From: Lichenihabitans sp033947565
GTDB taxonomy: Bacteria > Pseudomonadota > Alphaproteobacteria > Rhizobiales > Beijerinckiaceae
NCBI RefSeq assembly: GCF_033947565.1
Contig: NZ_JARPVX010000002.1
Location: 62,001 to 126,000, forward strand
Reading direction: 5' to 3'
DNA length: 64,000 nucleotides
In this document: piece by piece, positions 35,159-43,451 of the stretch
How the letters are laid out: the number at the start of each line of letters is the position of its first letter
Numbering within the stretch: position 1 is the first letter of the stretch
Position numbers and translations under genes: made by a program
Notes under the pieces: model-generated
Told to the model about the DNA's origin: nothing
Database searches by the model: none
Seen by the model: only the letters and a program-made list of their open reading frames with translations

Positions 35159-35533
35159 TTACGCGCCGAGGCGGAGAACAGCAGCCAAGGCGACAGCCAG
35201 CCATCCCGCGATCAACAAGAACCCACCTGCGGGTGCCATGCCGCTGATCGGGGTGTGACCCGTGAAGCCCAACATTGCGAGATCACCGCAGAACAGAACC
35301 GCCCCAAGACAAAGCAGGGCTGCGGCGGTGCGTCGTAACTTCAGCGATCCGAGCGGCACCGCCAAGATACCCGGCACCGCAGCGGCGTGGATCAACAGGA
35401 AGACCGCCGCCAATCGGGCGAAATCGCCGCCGCCGAGGTGGGCGCTGGCGGCGCCGAGCGCCACGCCCGTCGCCCCCATCAGGCCGGCGACCCCAACCAG
35501 GGCGCCATCCCACCGGCTCCGCGCATCAACCAT
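35159..35533 (-). CDS. DUF423 family membrane protein
   Basis: A 124-residue protein with four hydrophobic segments, matching the DUF423 (YgdD/TMEM256-like) family: GLMGATGVALGAASAHL, FLLIHAAAVPGILA, LLCLGAVLFCGDLAMLGFTG and MAPAGGFLLIAGWLAVALAA. Function is unknown. It lies 26 bp after the fasciclin gene and 111 bp before the sigma gene on the same strand, so may be part of one regulated unit. Confidence 0.85.
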   Translation of the reverse strand: MVDARSRWDGALVGVAGLMGATGVALGAASAHLGGGDFARLAAVFLLIHAAAVPGILAVPLGSLKLRRTAAALLCLGAVLFCGDLAMLGFTGHTPISGMAPAGGFLLIAGWLAVALAAVLRLGA

Positions 35534-35559
35534 GAGGCGGAACCGGCACGGGTGTAAGC

Positions 35560-36123
35560 TTAGCTGGCCGGCAGCAGCACCGTGTTGATGACATGGATAA
35601 CGCCGTTCGATTGCATCACGTTGGGGATCGTCACGCGCGCAACATCGCCCTTGGCGTCGGTGATGTCGATCGTCTTGCCCTTCAGGCTTACGGTGAGCGG
35701 CTCACCTTCGACGGTCTTGATCTGCGCCTGACCACCGGCTTCCTTCGCCATCTTGGCGAGGTCGGCGGCCGTCAGCTTGCCGGGAACCACATGGTAGGTC
35801 AGGACGGCGGTCAGCTTGTCCTTGTTCTCGGGCTTCAGCAGCGTGTCGACGGTGCCGGCCGGCAGCTTGGCGAAGGCTTCATTGGTGGGCGCGAACACCG
35901 TGAAGGGGCCAGCGCCCTGCAGTGTATCGACAAGACCGGCCGCCTTGACGGCTGCAACCAGCGTGGTGTGGTCTTTCGAGTTGACGGCGTTCTCCACGAT
36001 GGTCTTGCTCGGATACATCGGAGCGCCGCCGACCATCTTCACGGCCGCGTAAACAGGCGCGGTCGACAATGCGAGCGCAAGCAGAAGGCCACCGACGACC
36101 TTGTTGGTCTTGGAACCGTACAT
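35560..36123 (-). CDS. secreted fasciclin-domain protein
   Basis: A 187-residue exported protein. A signal peptide covers residues 1-26 (GGLLLALALSTAPVYA). One fasciclin (FAS1) domain follows, with motif H1 FTVFAPTNEAFAKLP, the central YHVVPGKL and H2-like VIHVINTVLLP. Such domains mediate adhesion or surface interactions. ATG at 36123 follows a GGGAG ribosome site. It is upstream of DUF423, sigma and RskA genes; in mycobacteria SigK and RskA likewise control the fasciclin proteins MPT70/83. Confidence 0.9.
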   Translation of the reverse strand: MYGSKTNKVVGGLLLALALSTAPVYAAVKMVGGAPMYPSKTIVENAVNSKDHTTLVAAVKAAGLVDTLQGAGPFTVFAPTNEAFAKLPAGTVDTLLKPENKDKLTAVLTYHVVPGKLTAADLAKMAKEAGGQAQIKTVEGEPLTVSLKGKTIDITDAKGDVARVTIPNVMQSNGVIHVINTVLLPAS

Positions 36124-36323
36124 CTGAAACTCCCTCAATTCTTCTCTCAACCCCGAGAGACTTGGGATTTACGGGGCGTTTCGCCAGGAGTTTCAGGATC
36201 GCCCTCTAAAATTGTTCATTCACGATAAGGACCGGCAAGGCATCCCCGAACGAACCAATTAAGCCGCTCCTTACGCGGACCGACCTAGGATCGTGGCTTC
36301 GGTCCGGCGGGGAACACATCACC

Positions 36324-37601
36324 ATGAGCCATGCGGCAGACGAGGCCTTCACGGTGGTCATCGTGCTCGATCACGCTTATGTCAGCGGCGGCCAATCTCG
36401 GGTGGCTTTCGACAGCGCGCTCGGGCTGAAGGCGCATGGTCATCGTCCCATCGTGTTCGCGGCGGCCGGCCCGATCGACCCTTGTCTCGCCGAACAGGGC
36501 ATCGAAGTCGTGTGCCTCGATCAAAGCGACCTCGTCACCAATCCGTCGCCGCTGGCAGCCGCGTGGCAGGGGATCTGGAATACGGACGCCGCCGCGGCGC
36601 TCGGTGCCCTGCTGGGCCGTCTGCCGCGCGAGCGCACCGTGGTGCACGTGCATGGCTGGGCCAAGGCCTTGTCGGCCTCGATCGCCCGACCGATCCAGGC
36701 CTCCGGGCTTCCTGCCGTCTACACGATGCACGAGTTCTTCCTGCTGTGCCCGAACGGCGGCTTTTATGACTACCGGAAGGCCGAACCCTGCCGGCTCGAA
36801 CCGCTCTCGGCCGCCTGCTGGTCGACCAACTGCGATTCGCGCGGCTACTCGCGCAAGCTGTGGCGCAACGTGCGGCAGACCGTGATGGAGCAGGTCGCGG
36901 ATCTGCCGGGCGCCTTCGGCGATTATGTTCTGATTTCCGAATTCCAAGGGCGTGTCGTTGGCGACCGCCTGCCGACCCAAGCCCGCGTCCATCGGGTGTC
37001 GAACCCGATCGCCGTGGCAGACCTCGGCCCGAAGCCCGACCCGGCTTCCGGTGACTTCACCTTCGTCGGGCGCTTGTCACCCGAAAAGGGCGCCTTCGTG
37101 TTCGCCGAGGCGGCGCGTCGGCTCGGCATCCGGCCGGTCTTCGTCGGCGACGGACCGGTGCGCGACGAGCTGGCGGCCCGCTACCCCGAGGCGGAGTTCC
37201 GGGGGTGGCAGGGCCAGGACGGTGTTGCGGCCGCCATGCGGGGCGCCCGGGCGCTGGTGTTCCCGTCGCTGTGGTACGAGGGCCAGCCGCTCACCGTGCT
37301 CGAAGCCAAGGGGCTCGGCACGCCAGTGATCGTGTCGGACGGTTGCGCGGGCCGCGATTCGGTCGAGAACGGCACGACGGGGCTCTGGTTCAAATGCGGC
37401 GACGCGGGCGATCTCGCGGCCGCGATGGCGCAGCTGCGTCACGACGGCACCGTGGCCCGCATGTCCCAGGCGTCCTACCGGGATTTCTGGAGGGAGCCGC
37501 CCAGCATCGACCGGCACGTCGCCGAGATCGTTGCCGTCTACCGAACCGCCACGGGGCGTTCGGCAGTTGGGAAGGAAGCGGACGCGACACGCGCCGCCTG
37601 A
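36324..37601 (+). CDS. glycosyltransferase family 4 protein
   Basis: A 425-residue retaining GT-B enzyme. The N-terminal domain has DHAYVSGGQSRVAFDSALGL for acceptor binding. The C-terminal Glycos_transf_1 domain has FTFVGRLSPEKGAFVFAEAA, the EX7E-like region LVFPSLWYEGQPLTVLEAKG and GTPVIVSDGCAG. It probably adds a hexose to a lipid-linked exopolysaccharide precursor in the cytoplasm. Its last 64 bp overlap, on the opposite strand, the 3' end of the polymerase/ligase gene. The exact sugar is not known. Confidence 0.88.
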   Translation: MSHAADEAFTVVIVLDHAYVSGGQSRVAFDSALGLKAHGHRPIVFAAAGPIDPCLAEQGIEVVCLDQSDLVTNPSPLAAAWQGIWNTDAAAALGALLGRLPRERTVVHVHGWAKALSASIARPIQASGLPAVYTMHEFFLLCPNGGFYDYRKAEPCRLEPLSAACWSTNCDSRGYSRKLWRNVRQTVMEQVADLPGAFGDYVLISEFQGRVVGDRLPTQARVHRVSNPIAVADLGPKPDPASGDFTFVGRLSPEKGAFVFAEAARRLGIRPVFVGDGPVRDELAARYPEAEFRGWQGQDGVAAAMRGARALVFPSLWYEGQPLTVLEAKGLGTPVIVSDGCAGRDSVENGTTGLWFKCGDAGDLAAAMAQLRHDGTVARMSQASYRDFWREPPSIDRHVAEIVAVYRTATGRSAVGKEADATRAA

Positions 37602-38842
37602 GGCGGGCGCGAGGCCGCGGCGCCCCGCAGGCGCGCGCCCTCGAGCGCCCAAACGACGGCAAGCATCAGGTAGACGTGGCGCCAATGGTCGATGTCGATC
37701 TGGAAGCCCTGCAGCAGGAACACCAGCAGGGCCGGCCAGAACACCTGCGCCACGCGACGGTAGGGTGACGGCACGATCGCCACGCGGAACCCGATGAATA
37801 CCGTGAGACCTACCAGCAGGAAGAAGGCCGTCGCGCCGAGCCAGCCGTAGGACGCAAAGGCGTTGATGTAGGAATTATGCGGGTCGAGGCCGAAGGTGAG
37901 CCGGAATCGCAGCGGTCCGAAGCCGTTCACCCGGTCAAGCAACATGTCGAGCGAGCGGAGCTGGTTGCCGAAGCGGCCGGTTTCGCCGACGTCGTAATCC
38001 TGCGTCACGGCAGCCCGTTCAAGAAAGAAGCTGCGGATGTGGCTGTCGGCTAGCAATCCGACAATCACCAGTACGGCCAGCGCCGCGGCGAGGCCCACAT
38101 AGGTGAGGATGTGGCGGCGGGCTCGCAAGGTCGGTGCGGTCGCATAGGTCAGCGCGGTGGTGAGGGCCGTGGCGATCGCGAAGGCGAGCCAGGAGCCGCG
38201 TGAAAACGACAGGAAGACACCCGCCACTACCACCAGATAGCCCAGCGTGGTCACGATTGGCCGCCTTGTGCGCCCGAGCAGCAGGCGCTGCATGAGGGTG
38301 AGCGCCCCCAGAATGAGGTAGGACCCGAGCACGTTTGGATCCTTGAAGGTGCCGGAAGCGCGGCCGTAAAGGGAGAACAGGCTTCCCGTACCGGCGACAT
38401 TGAAATAGCCGAGGATGCCACAAACCGCTGCCAGCAGTGTGCCAAGCGTGAAGGCCTGCAGGCACTGATCAGTGCGCTGCACAGTATCTTCGGAAAAATA
38501 CAGCACGAAGAACACGGCCGTGATGGCTAGGTAGAGCGACTGCAGCATGAACAGCGTCGGTAGCGGCTCGTCGAGGTGAGGGATGAGTGAAACGAAGCCG
38601 CCGAAATTGTAGACGCCGATCAAGCCGATGAAGAGCAGCGCCGTGCCACCGACCCGGAAGCCGCCCAGGGCCCAGAGAGCGATCGCCACGATCGAGGCGA
38701 AATCATACGGCGAGGGTTCCACGAGCGCGATGGCACCGCAGAACACCGTCACGGCGACGCTGCCGTCGACGAGCTTGCGGTAGTCGAGGCGCAGGGCCGG
38801 GCCGCTCAGCACCGGCGCGCCGGCACGGCCCTCAAAAGGCAT
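37538..38842 (-). CDS. O-antigen ligase / Wzy-like polymerase family membrane protein
   Basis: A 434-residue protein with about 11 hydrophobic helices and the Wzy_C signature (VVVAGVFLSFSRGSWLAFA, then RLTFGLDPHNSYINAFASYG on a periplasmic loop). Members polymerise or ligate lipid-linked glycans in the inner membrane. In this cluster a polymerase of exopolysaccharide repeats is most likely. The first 11 bp overlap the end of the priming transferase gene, so translation may be coupled. The C-terminal tail is Ala/Arg rich. Confidence 0.85.
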   Translation of the reverse strand: MPFEGRAGAPVLSGPALRLDYRKLVDGSVAVTVFCGAIALVEPSPYDFASIVAIALWALGGFRVGGTALLFIGLIGVYNFGGFVSLIPHLDEPLPTLFMLQSLYLAITAVFFVLYFSEDTVQRTDQCLQAFTLGTLLAAVCGILGYFNVAGTGSLFSLYGRASGTFKDPNVLGSYLILGALTLMQRLLLGRTRRPIVTTLGYLVVVAGVFLSFSRGSWLAFAIATALTTALTYATAPTLRARRHILTYVGLAAALAVLVIVGLLADSHIRSFFLERAAVTQDYDVGETGRFGNQLRSLDMLLDRVNGFGPLRFRLTFGLDPHNSYINAFASYGWLGATAFFLLVGLTVFIGFRVAIVPSPYRRVAQVFWPALLVFLLQGFQIDIDHWRHVYLMLAVVWALEGARLRGAAASRPPQAARVASASFPTAERPVAVR

Positions 38843-40379
38843 TCTCGGTTCTCGTCAGCGCCCAAGGGGTGATGGCCAGGATGTACATGTCGAAGAAGAT
38901 CGACCAGTTCTCGATATAGGCGAGGTCGTGCTCGACACGCTTCTGGATCTTCACCGGCGTATCGGTTTCGCCCCGCCAGCCGTTGACCTGCGCCCATCCG
39001 GTGATGCCGGGCTTCACCTTGTGGCGCGCGAAATAGCCATCCACCACATCGGCATAGGCCTTGTTGGCCAGATGGGCCTGCAGCGCGTGGGGCCGTGGCC
39101 CGACGAGCGACAGGTTGCCCTTCAGCACGACATTCAAGAGTTGCGGCAGCTCGTCGAGCGACGTCTTGCGGATGAAGCGTCCGACGCGGGTCACCCGGGG
39201 GTCGTTACGGGTCACCTGTTTGGCGGCCGCAAAGTCGGTCTGGTCGGCGAACAGCGAGCGGAACTTGTAGACCTCGACCGGCTCGTTGTTAAAGCCGTGG
39301 CGCAGCTGCTTGAAGAAGACCGGACCGCGCGAGTCGAGCTTGATGGCCAACGCCGTCAGCAGCAGCACCGGGGATAGCGCCACGAGCGCGAGGGCGCCGA
39401 CGATGCGATCGAAGATCGCCTTCACGATGACGTCCCAGTCGGCGATCGGCTTGTCGAACATGTCGAGCACCGGCACGCCGCCGACATAGGAGTAGGATTT
39501 CGGCCGAAACCGCAGCCCGCTGCGGTGGGCGGCGAGGCGGATGTCGGTGGGCAGCACCCACAGCTTCTTCAGCATCTGTAGCAGCCGATCCTCGGCCGTG
39601 ATCGGCAGCGTGAAGATAATCACGTCGATGCGGGTGCGGCGCGCAAAGGTGACAAGGTCCGCCACGCTGCCGAGCTTGGGATAGCCGGCCAGGATCATGG
39701 GCGAGCGCGCATCGTTGCGGTCGTCGAAGACGCCGAGCACCCGCAGGTCGGGGTCGGACTGCAGCGCCAGGATCTCCAACAGATCGGCGCCCGGCGGGCC
39801 ACCCCCCACCACGGCGGCGCGCCGCTCGAAGCGGCCTTGTCGGGTCAGGCCGGCCACGCCTGCGGCGACCGCCAGCCGTTCGCACAGCACGGCCACAAGG
39901 GCGACGACGCCCCAAAGGAGAACCACGCGCGGGGCCCCAGCGGTGCCGAGCCACCAGGCCAAGGCCGCGCCGCAACCCGCGATGCCCACGAGCGACGGCA
40001 TCATGCGTCGGAACGCTGCCTTCGGGGCGCGCAACACCTGCAGGGCATGCAACCGCATCGCCCCCCAGGCGATCGTCGTCGTTGTCGCAACCCCGGTGAG
40101 AGCGAGGGCTGTCGCGACGCGATCCTCGGAGCCGTGCCCGAGCCAGAGGCCGCCGGCCAGCATGGCCAGGATCACGGCTTCGAGCAGCCGCACCCCGCCG
40201 CCTACCACAACGGGGGACAAGGGCGGCCGGCGATCGAGGTCACCGGCCGCCTGCAGCAGTTTGCTCAGGGCAGCGTTCGGTTCCGACCGGGGATCGCCGG
40301 TTTCCTGCGCCAGGGAGGGACCAAGCCGCACGAAGTCTTCAGCGCGGAAGGCGGCGGGGGATGATGACTGGGCCTTCAT
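38832..40379 (-). CDS. undecaprenyl-phosphate sugar phosphotransferase (WcaJ/ExoY family)
   Basis: A 515-residue polyisoprenyl-phosphate hexose-1-phosphate transferase that starts repeat-unit assembly on undecaprenyl phosphate. The N-terminal half has several membrane helices and a CoA-binding-like domain (RRAAVVGGGPPGADLLEILA, FDDRNDARSPMILAGYP). The C-terminal catalytic Bac_transf domain has FDRIVGALALVALSPVLLL, the motif VYKFRSL, RKTSLDELPQLLNVL-like and SLVGPRPHA. It is second in the minus-strand exopolysaccharide run, after the GT4 gene. Confidence 0.93.
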   Translation of the reverse strand: MKAQSSSPAAFRAEDFVRLGPSLAQETGDPRSEPNAALSKLLQAAGDLDRRPPLSPVVVGGGVRLLEAVILAMLAGGLWLGHGSEDRVATALALTGVATTTTIAWGAMRLHALQVLRAPKAAFRRMMPSLVGIAGCGAALAWWLGTAGAPRVVLLWGVVALVAVLCERLAVAAGVAGLTRQGRFERRAAVVGGGPPGADLLEILALQSDPDLRVLGVFDDRNDARSPMILAGYPKLGSVADLVTFARRTRIDVIIFTLPITAEDRLLQMLKKLWVLPTDIRLAAHRSGLRFRPKSYSYVGGVPVLDMFDKPIADWDVIVKAIFDRIVGALALVALSPVLLLTALAIKLDSRGPVFFKQLRHGFNNEPVEVYKFRSLFADQTDFAAAKQVTRNDPRVTRVGRFIRKTSLDELPQLLNVVLKGNLSLVGPRPHALQAHLANKAYADVVDGYFARHKVKPGITGWAQVNGWRGETDTPVKIQKRVEHDLAYIENWSIFFDMYILAITPWALTRTENAF

Positions 40380-40401
40380 GGGAACCTTGCGGCGCGGGCG
40401 C

Positions 40402-41610
40402 TCATGAGGAAAGAACCAACGGGTGGGGCGGCGCGCCCATCACGGGCTGCCACACTGGCGCCGCGAGGGCTTCCCGATAGGCGCCAAGCACCTCGTCGAT
40501 CATGCGATCGAGCGAGAAGCGGCCCTGCACGAACTGAGCAAGCTCCTCCGTGTGACGCCGTTGTACGACCTCATCCTCCGACATCGCCGCCTCGATCGCT
40601 GCGGCCATGTCGTCGACGCTGTCGGGCGCCACGAGACGCCGCCGCAGGGGTCCGAAAATCTCCGGGATGCCGCCGACGTTGGTGGCCACGAGCGGTTTTC
40701 GCGCCGCAGCCGCTTCCAACACCACGTAGGGCAGCGATTCGGCCCGGGACGGCACCACCATGATGCGGCCAAGCGCAAAACCGTCGCGCACCGGCATGGC
40801 GCCGTGAAACGTGACCCGATCCGCAAGGTTTAGCGCCCGTGCCTGAGCGTCCAGCAGCGCGCCGTCCGGACCCGATCCGACCAGGGCGAGCGTCGGTGCC
40901 GTACCCACGAGGTCACGGACGCGGGCGAGGGCGCCGATCAGCGTGTCGATGCCTTTGGCCGAGCGTAGCTCGCCGATATAGACGAGATCGGCCGCCTGCG
41001 GGCCCGGGGGCACGCTCTCGAATTCGCTTGGCGCGATGCCGTTGTGGATCACCCTGTTGAGACGCGGAGGGCGCCCGACCGCTTGGCCATAGCGCGACGC
41101 CACGAAGCCGCTTTCGAAGATCATCAACTCGGTGCGCCGCCGCAGCAGGCGCTCGGCCGCCATATAGGCGCGGTGCTTGTGGGAGCCCGGCTGATAATTG
41201 AGGCTGCCGCCATGTGGCGTATAGGCCCGGACGGCCGTCGGCAGACCCGGCACGAATCCGCTCAATCGGGCCAGGGCGCCGCCCTTCGACCCATGCCCAT
41301 GCACCACCTGCGGTTTAGTGGCCTGCAGGCGGGCGGCGACGTGCAGCAGCGCAGTTGCGTCGCTCGGGTGCGGGTTCCTGTCAATGCGGACGCGGCTGAG
41401 GCCGAGGGAGAGCTGTCGCGCGAGAAAGGCGAGGCTCGCCTCGATGCGGGCGTCCTGGGGACGGCTGTCGCAAACGAGGCCGACCGCATGACCCCGGTCG
41501 ATCTGGCCACGCGCCAGGTCGACCACGTGCCGGAACAGGCCGCCGAGCGGCGCCCGCAGCACGTGAATGATGCTGATCGGGCCGTTGTCCTGATGTGGTT
41601 GCCCGATCAT
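40402..41610 (-). CDS. glycosyltransferase family 4 protein
   Basis: A 402-residue GT-B enzyme with N-terminal acceptor domain (ISIIHVLRAPLGGLFRHVV, VVHGHGSKGGALARLSGF) and C-terminal donor domain (LVYIGELRSAKGIDTLIGAL, MVVPSRAESLPYVVLEAAAA, PLVATNVGGIPEIF). It probably adds a sugar to the exopolysaccharide repeat unit. ATG at 41610 is preferred; a TTG at 41676 would extend into the export-lipoprotein gene. It lies between that gene and the priming transferase. Confidence 0.88.
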   Translation of the reverse strand: MIGQPHQDNGPISIIHVLRAPLGGLFRHVVDLARGQIDRGHAVGLVCDSRPQDARIEASLAFLARQLSLGLSRVRIDRNPHPSDATALLHVAARLQATKPQVVHGHGSKGGALARLSGFVPGLPTAVRAYTPHGGSLNYQPGSHKHRAYMAAERLLRRRTELMIFESGFVASRYGQAVGRPPRLNRVIHNGIAPSEFESVPPGPQAADLVYIGELRSAKGIDTLIGALARVRDLVGTAPTLALVGSGPDGALLDAQARALNLADRVTFHGAMPVRDGFALGRIMVVPSRAESLPYVVLEAAAARKPLVATNVGGIPEIFGPLRRRLVAPDSVDDMAAAIEAAMSEDEVVQRRHTEELAQFVQGRFSLDRMIDEVLGAYREALAAPVWQPVMGAPPHPLVLSS

Positions 41611-41656
41611 CTCCCACCATCCCGTCGCGGCCCCGTGCGAAGGATGGCGGAGAACC

Positions 41657-42217
41657 TTAAAAGAAGCGTTCCTCAACCGTCACGGTATCGCCGGGACGGA
41701 TGGGCGTATCGAGCGGGAAGCGACCCAGGACCGGGACGCCATCGATGACCCGGGTGATCTCGGCCAGCTTCTGATAACCGCGCGGCGTGAACCCGCCCGA
41801 AACCGCGATGGCCTTGCGGATCGTCATGCCGTTGATGAAGGGGTACTGCCCGGCCGCCGTGACTTCGCCGAGCACGAAGAAGGGCCGGTAGGCGTCGACC
41901 TCGACCGAAACATGCGGATCGCGCAGGTAGCCGCCCCGCAGCCGCGCCTCGATGGCGCGCTCGGCCTGGGCGGTCGTCAAGCCGTAGACCGGGACGTCGG
42001 CCACCAACGGCATCGAGATGCTGCCGGCCCCGCTCACCGAATAGGTGTTCGACAAGGCGTCCTGGCCGAAGACCAGGACCCGCACGCGGTCGCCGCTGCC
42101 GAGCGTGTAGGGCGTCGTCAACGTGGCCTGGAACAGGTCGTTGCGGAAGTTCTGCCGGGCGCAGCCACCCAGGACGAGAGCCGCGGTGACACAGCTGATG
42201 AGAAGAGGACGCAGCAT
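41657..42217 (-). CDS. polysaccharide export lipoprotein (Wza/ExoF family, short)
   Basis: A 186-residue lipoprotein: signal peptide with lipobox LVLGGC (Cys at about residue 19), then a Poly_export domain (YTLGSGDRVRVLVFGQDALS, SVSGAGSISMPLVADVPVYG) and one SLBB-like repeat (FFVLGEVTAAGQYPFINGMT). It should form or cap the outer-membrane channel for polysaccharide export. It is much shorter than Wza of E. coli and lacks the C-terminal transmembrane helix. It is the first gene of the minus-strand exopolysaccharide run; its promoter must lie in 42218-42438. Confidence 0.9.
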   Translation of the reverse strand: MLRPLLISCVTAALVLGGCARQNFRNDLFQATLTTPYTLGSGDRVRVLVFGQDALSNTYSVSGAGSISMPLVADVPVYGLTTAQAERAIEARLRGGYLRDPHVSVEVDAYRPFFVLGEVTAAGQYPFINGMTIRKAIAVSGGFTPRGYQKLAEITRVIDGVPVLGRFPLDTPIRPGDTVTVEERFF

Positions 42218-42438
42218 GTTCCAACCGGGGCAGGGCCGGCCTGAGCCGAAGCGATGGGATGTCGGACCCCATGTTTAGCGCCGCATGGTTAACGAACCCT
42301 GACGTCCGTGCGACCTCATGCCCCCCGCCGATTCTGGTGGAAAGCACCGGGTCGGCCCCTTAGATGGTGCATTCGAGACCTGTCGAGCCCTGGGGGCGTG
42401 AGGCCGCTTTGGCGGCCTGTCCCCGACATGAGTTGTGA

Positions 42439-42957
42439 ATGCCGAGCTTCCGTACATCGCGGCGCGTCCGCCATTCCCGCGAGAACATGTTCGACCTCGT
42501 GGCCGATGTGGAGACCTATCCGCAGTTCCTGCCGTTGTGTCAGGGGATGACGGTCCGGCAGCGGCAGGTGGATGAGGTCGGCAGCGGCATCATTCTCGCC
42601 ACCATGCAGGTGGGTTTCAAGGCGGTGCGGGAAACCTTCACCAGTCGGGTGACGCTCGATCGGCCGGCTATGACGATCCATGTCGAATATGTGGATGGGC
42701 CGTTCCGGTCGCTGGAGAATCGCTGGACCTTCGAGCCAGATCCGCAGCGGCCCGACGATACCGGCTGTCTGGTCGGCTTCTTCATCACCTATGAGTTCAG
42801 AAGCCGCATGCTGAGCATGCTGATGGGATCGATGTTCGACCAAGCGTTCCGCCGCTTTTCCGAAGCCTTCGAGCGCCGCGCCGATCAGATCTATGGACGC
42901 CCGGGCGCGGGATCGGCCCGCGCGCACCCGGCCGTTCCGGCTGGAGGAACCACCTAG
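42439..42957 (+). CDS. COQ10/START-domain ubiquinone-binding family protein (RatA-like)
   Basis: A 172-residue protein of the polyketide_cyc/COQ10 family, which binds ubiquinone or lipids and supports respiration. Features are SRENMFDLVADVETYPQFLP, FTSRVTLDRPAMTIHVEYVD and DGPFRSLENRWTF. E. coli RatA belongs to the same family, but toxin function should not be assumed. The stop codon overlaps by 4 bp the convergent stop of the CinA-family gene. Confidence 0.88.
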   Translation: MPSFRTSRRVRHSRENMFDLVADVETYPQFLPLCQGMTVRQRQVDEVGSGIILATMQVGFKAVRETFTSRVTLDRPAMTIHVEYVDGPFRSLENRWTFEPDPQRPDDTGCLVGFFITYEFRSRMLSMLMGSMFDQAFRRFSEAFERRADQIYGRPGAGSARAHPAVPAGGTT

Positions 42958-43448
42958 AGCGAGGCGCCGTCCTCGAGCAGCGTCAGGGCCTGATCGAGGG
43001 CTCGGCGCCGCACGGTCGCACGGCCGAGGTCGCCGAAGTGGCGCTCCACCAGCCTGCAAGCCTTGCCTGAGCGCGCCAGCCCGAAATGCACGAGGCCGAC
43101 CGGCTTCGCGGCCGAGCCGCCACCAGGCCCGGCAATGCCGGTAATCGCAACCGCGAGAGTGGCCCCGGACCGGTGCAGGGCACCCTGCGCCATGGCTTCC
43201 GCGGTTTGGGACGACACGGCCCCGTGGCGGTCGAGCGTCTCGGTTGGAACGTCCAGCATGGTGCACTTCGCCGCATTCGCATAAGTGACGAAGCCGTAGC
43301 CGAAGACCGCAGACGATCCCGCGACCTCGGTCAACAAGGCGGCCAGCAGGCCGCCTGTGCAGGATTCGGCCGTGGTCAGCGCGATGCTCCGCTTCACGCA
43401 GAGCGCCACCAGCGCGGTCGCCCTCGCCAGCAGCGTGTCATCGAACAT
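42954..43448 (-). CDS. pncC: CinA-family nicotinamide-nucleotide amidohydrolase
   Basis: A 164-residue stand-alone CinA C-terminal domain, which deamidates NMN to nicotinic acid mononucleotide in NAD recycling. The family motifs are present: TTAESCTGGLLAALLTEVAG with the nucleophilic Ser, GYGFVTYANAAKCTMLDV and AITGIAGPGGG. It follows ispDF with a 3-bp gap and is likely co-transcribed. Confidence 0.92.
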   Translation of the reverse strand: MFDDTLLARATALVALCVKRSIALTTAESCTGGLLAALLTEVAGSSAVFGYGFVTYANAAKCTMLDVPTETLDRHGAVSSQTAEAMAQGALHRSGATLAVAITGIAGPGGGSAAKPVGLVHFGLARSGKACRLVERHFGDLGRATVRRRALDQALTLLEDGASL

Positions 43449-43451
43449 GCG

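Noticed and set aside
42439..42957. RatA toxin of a toxin-antitoxin system
   Set aside because: Sequence fits the COQ10/START ubiquinone family and no antitoxin-like partner is adjacent; the toxin label is not supported.
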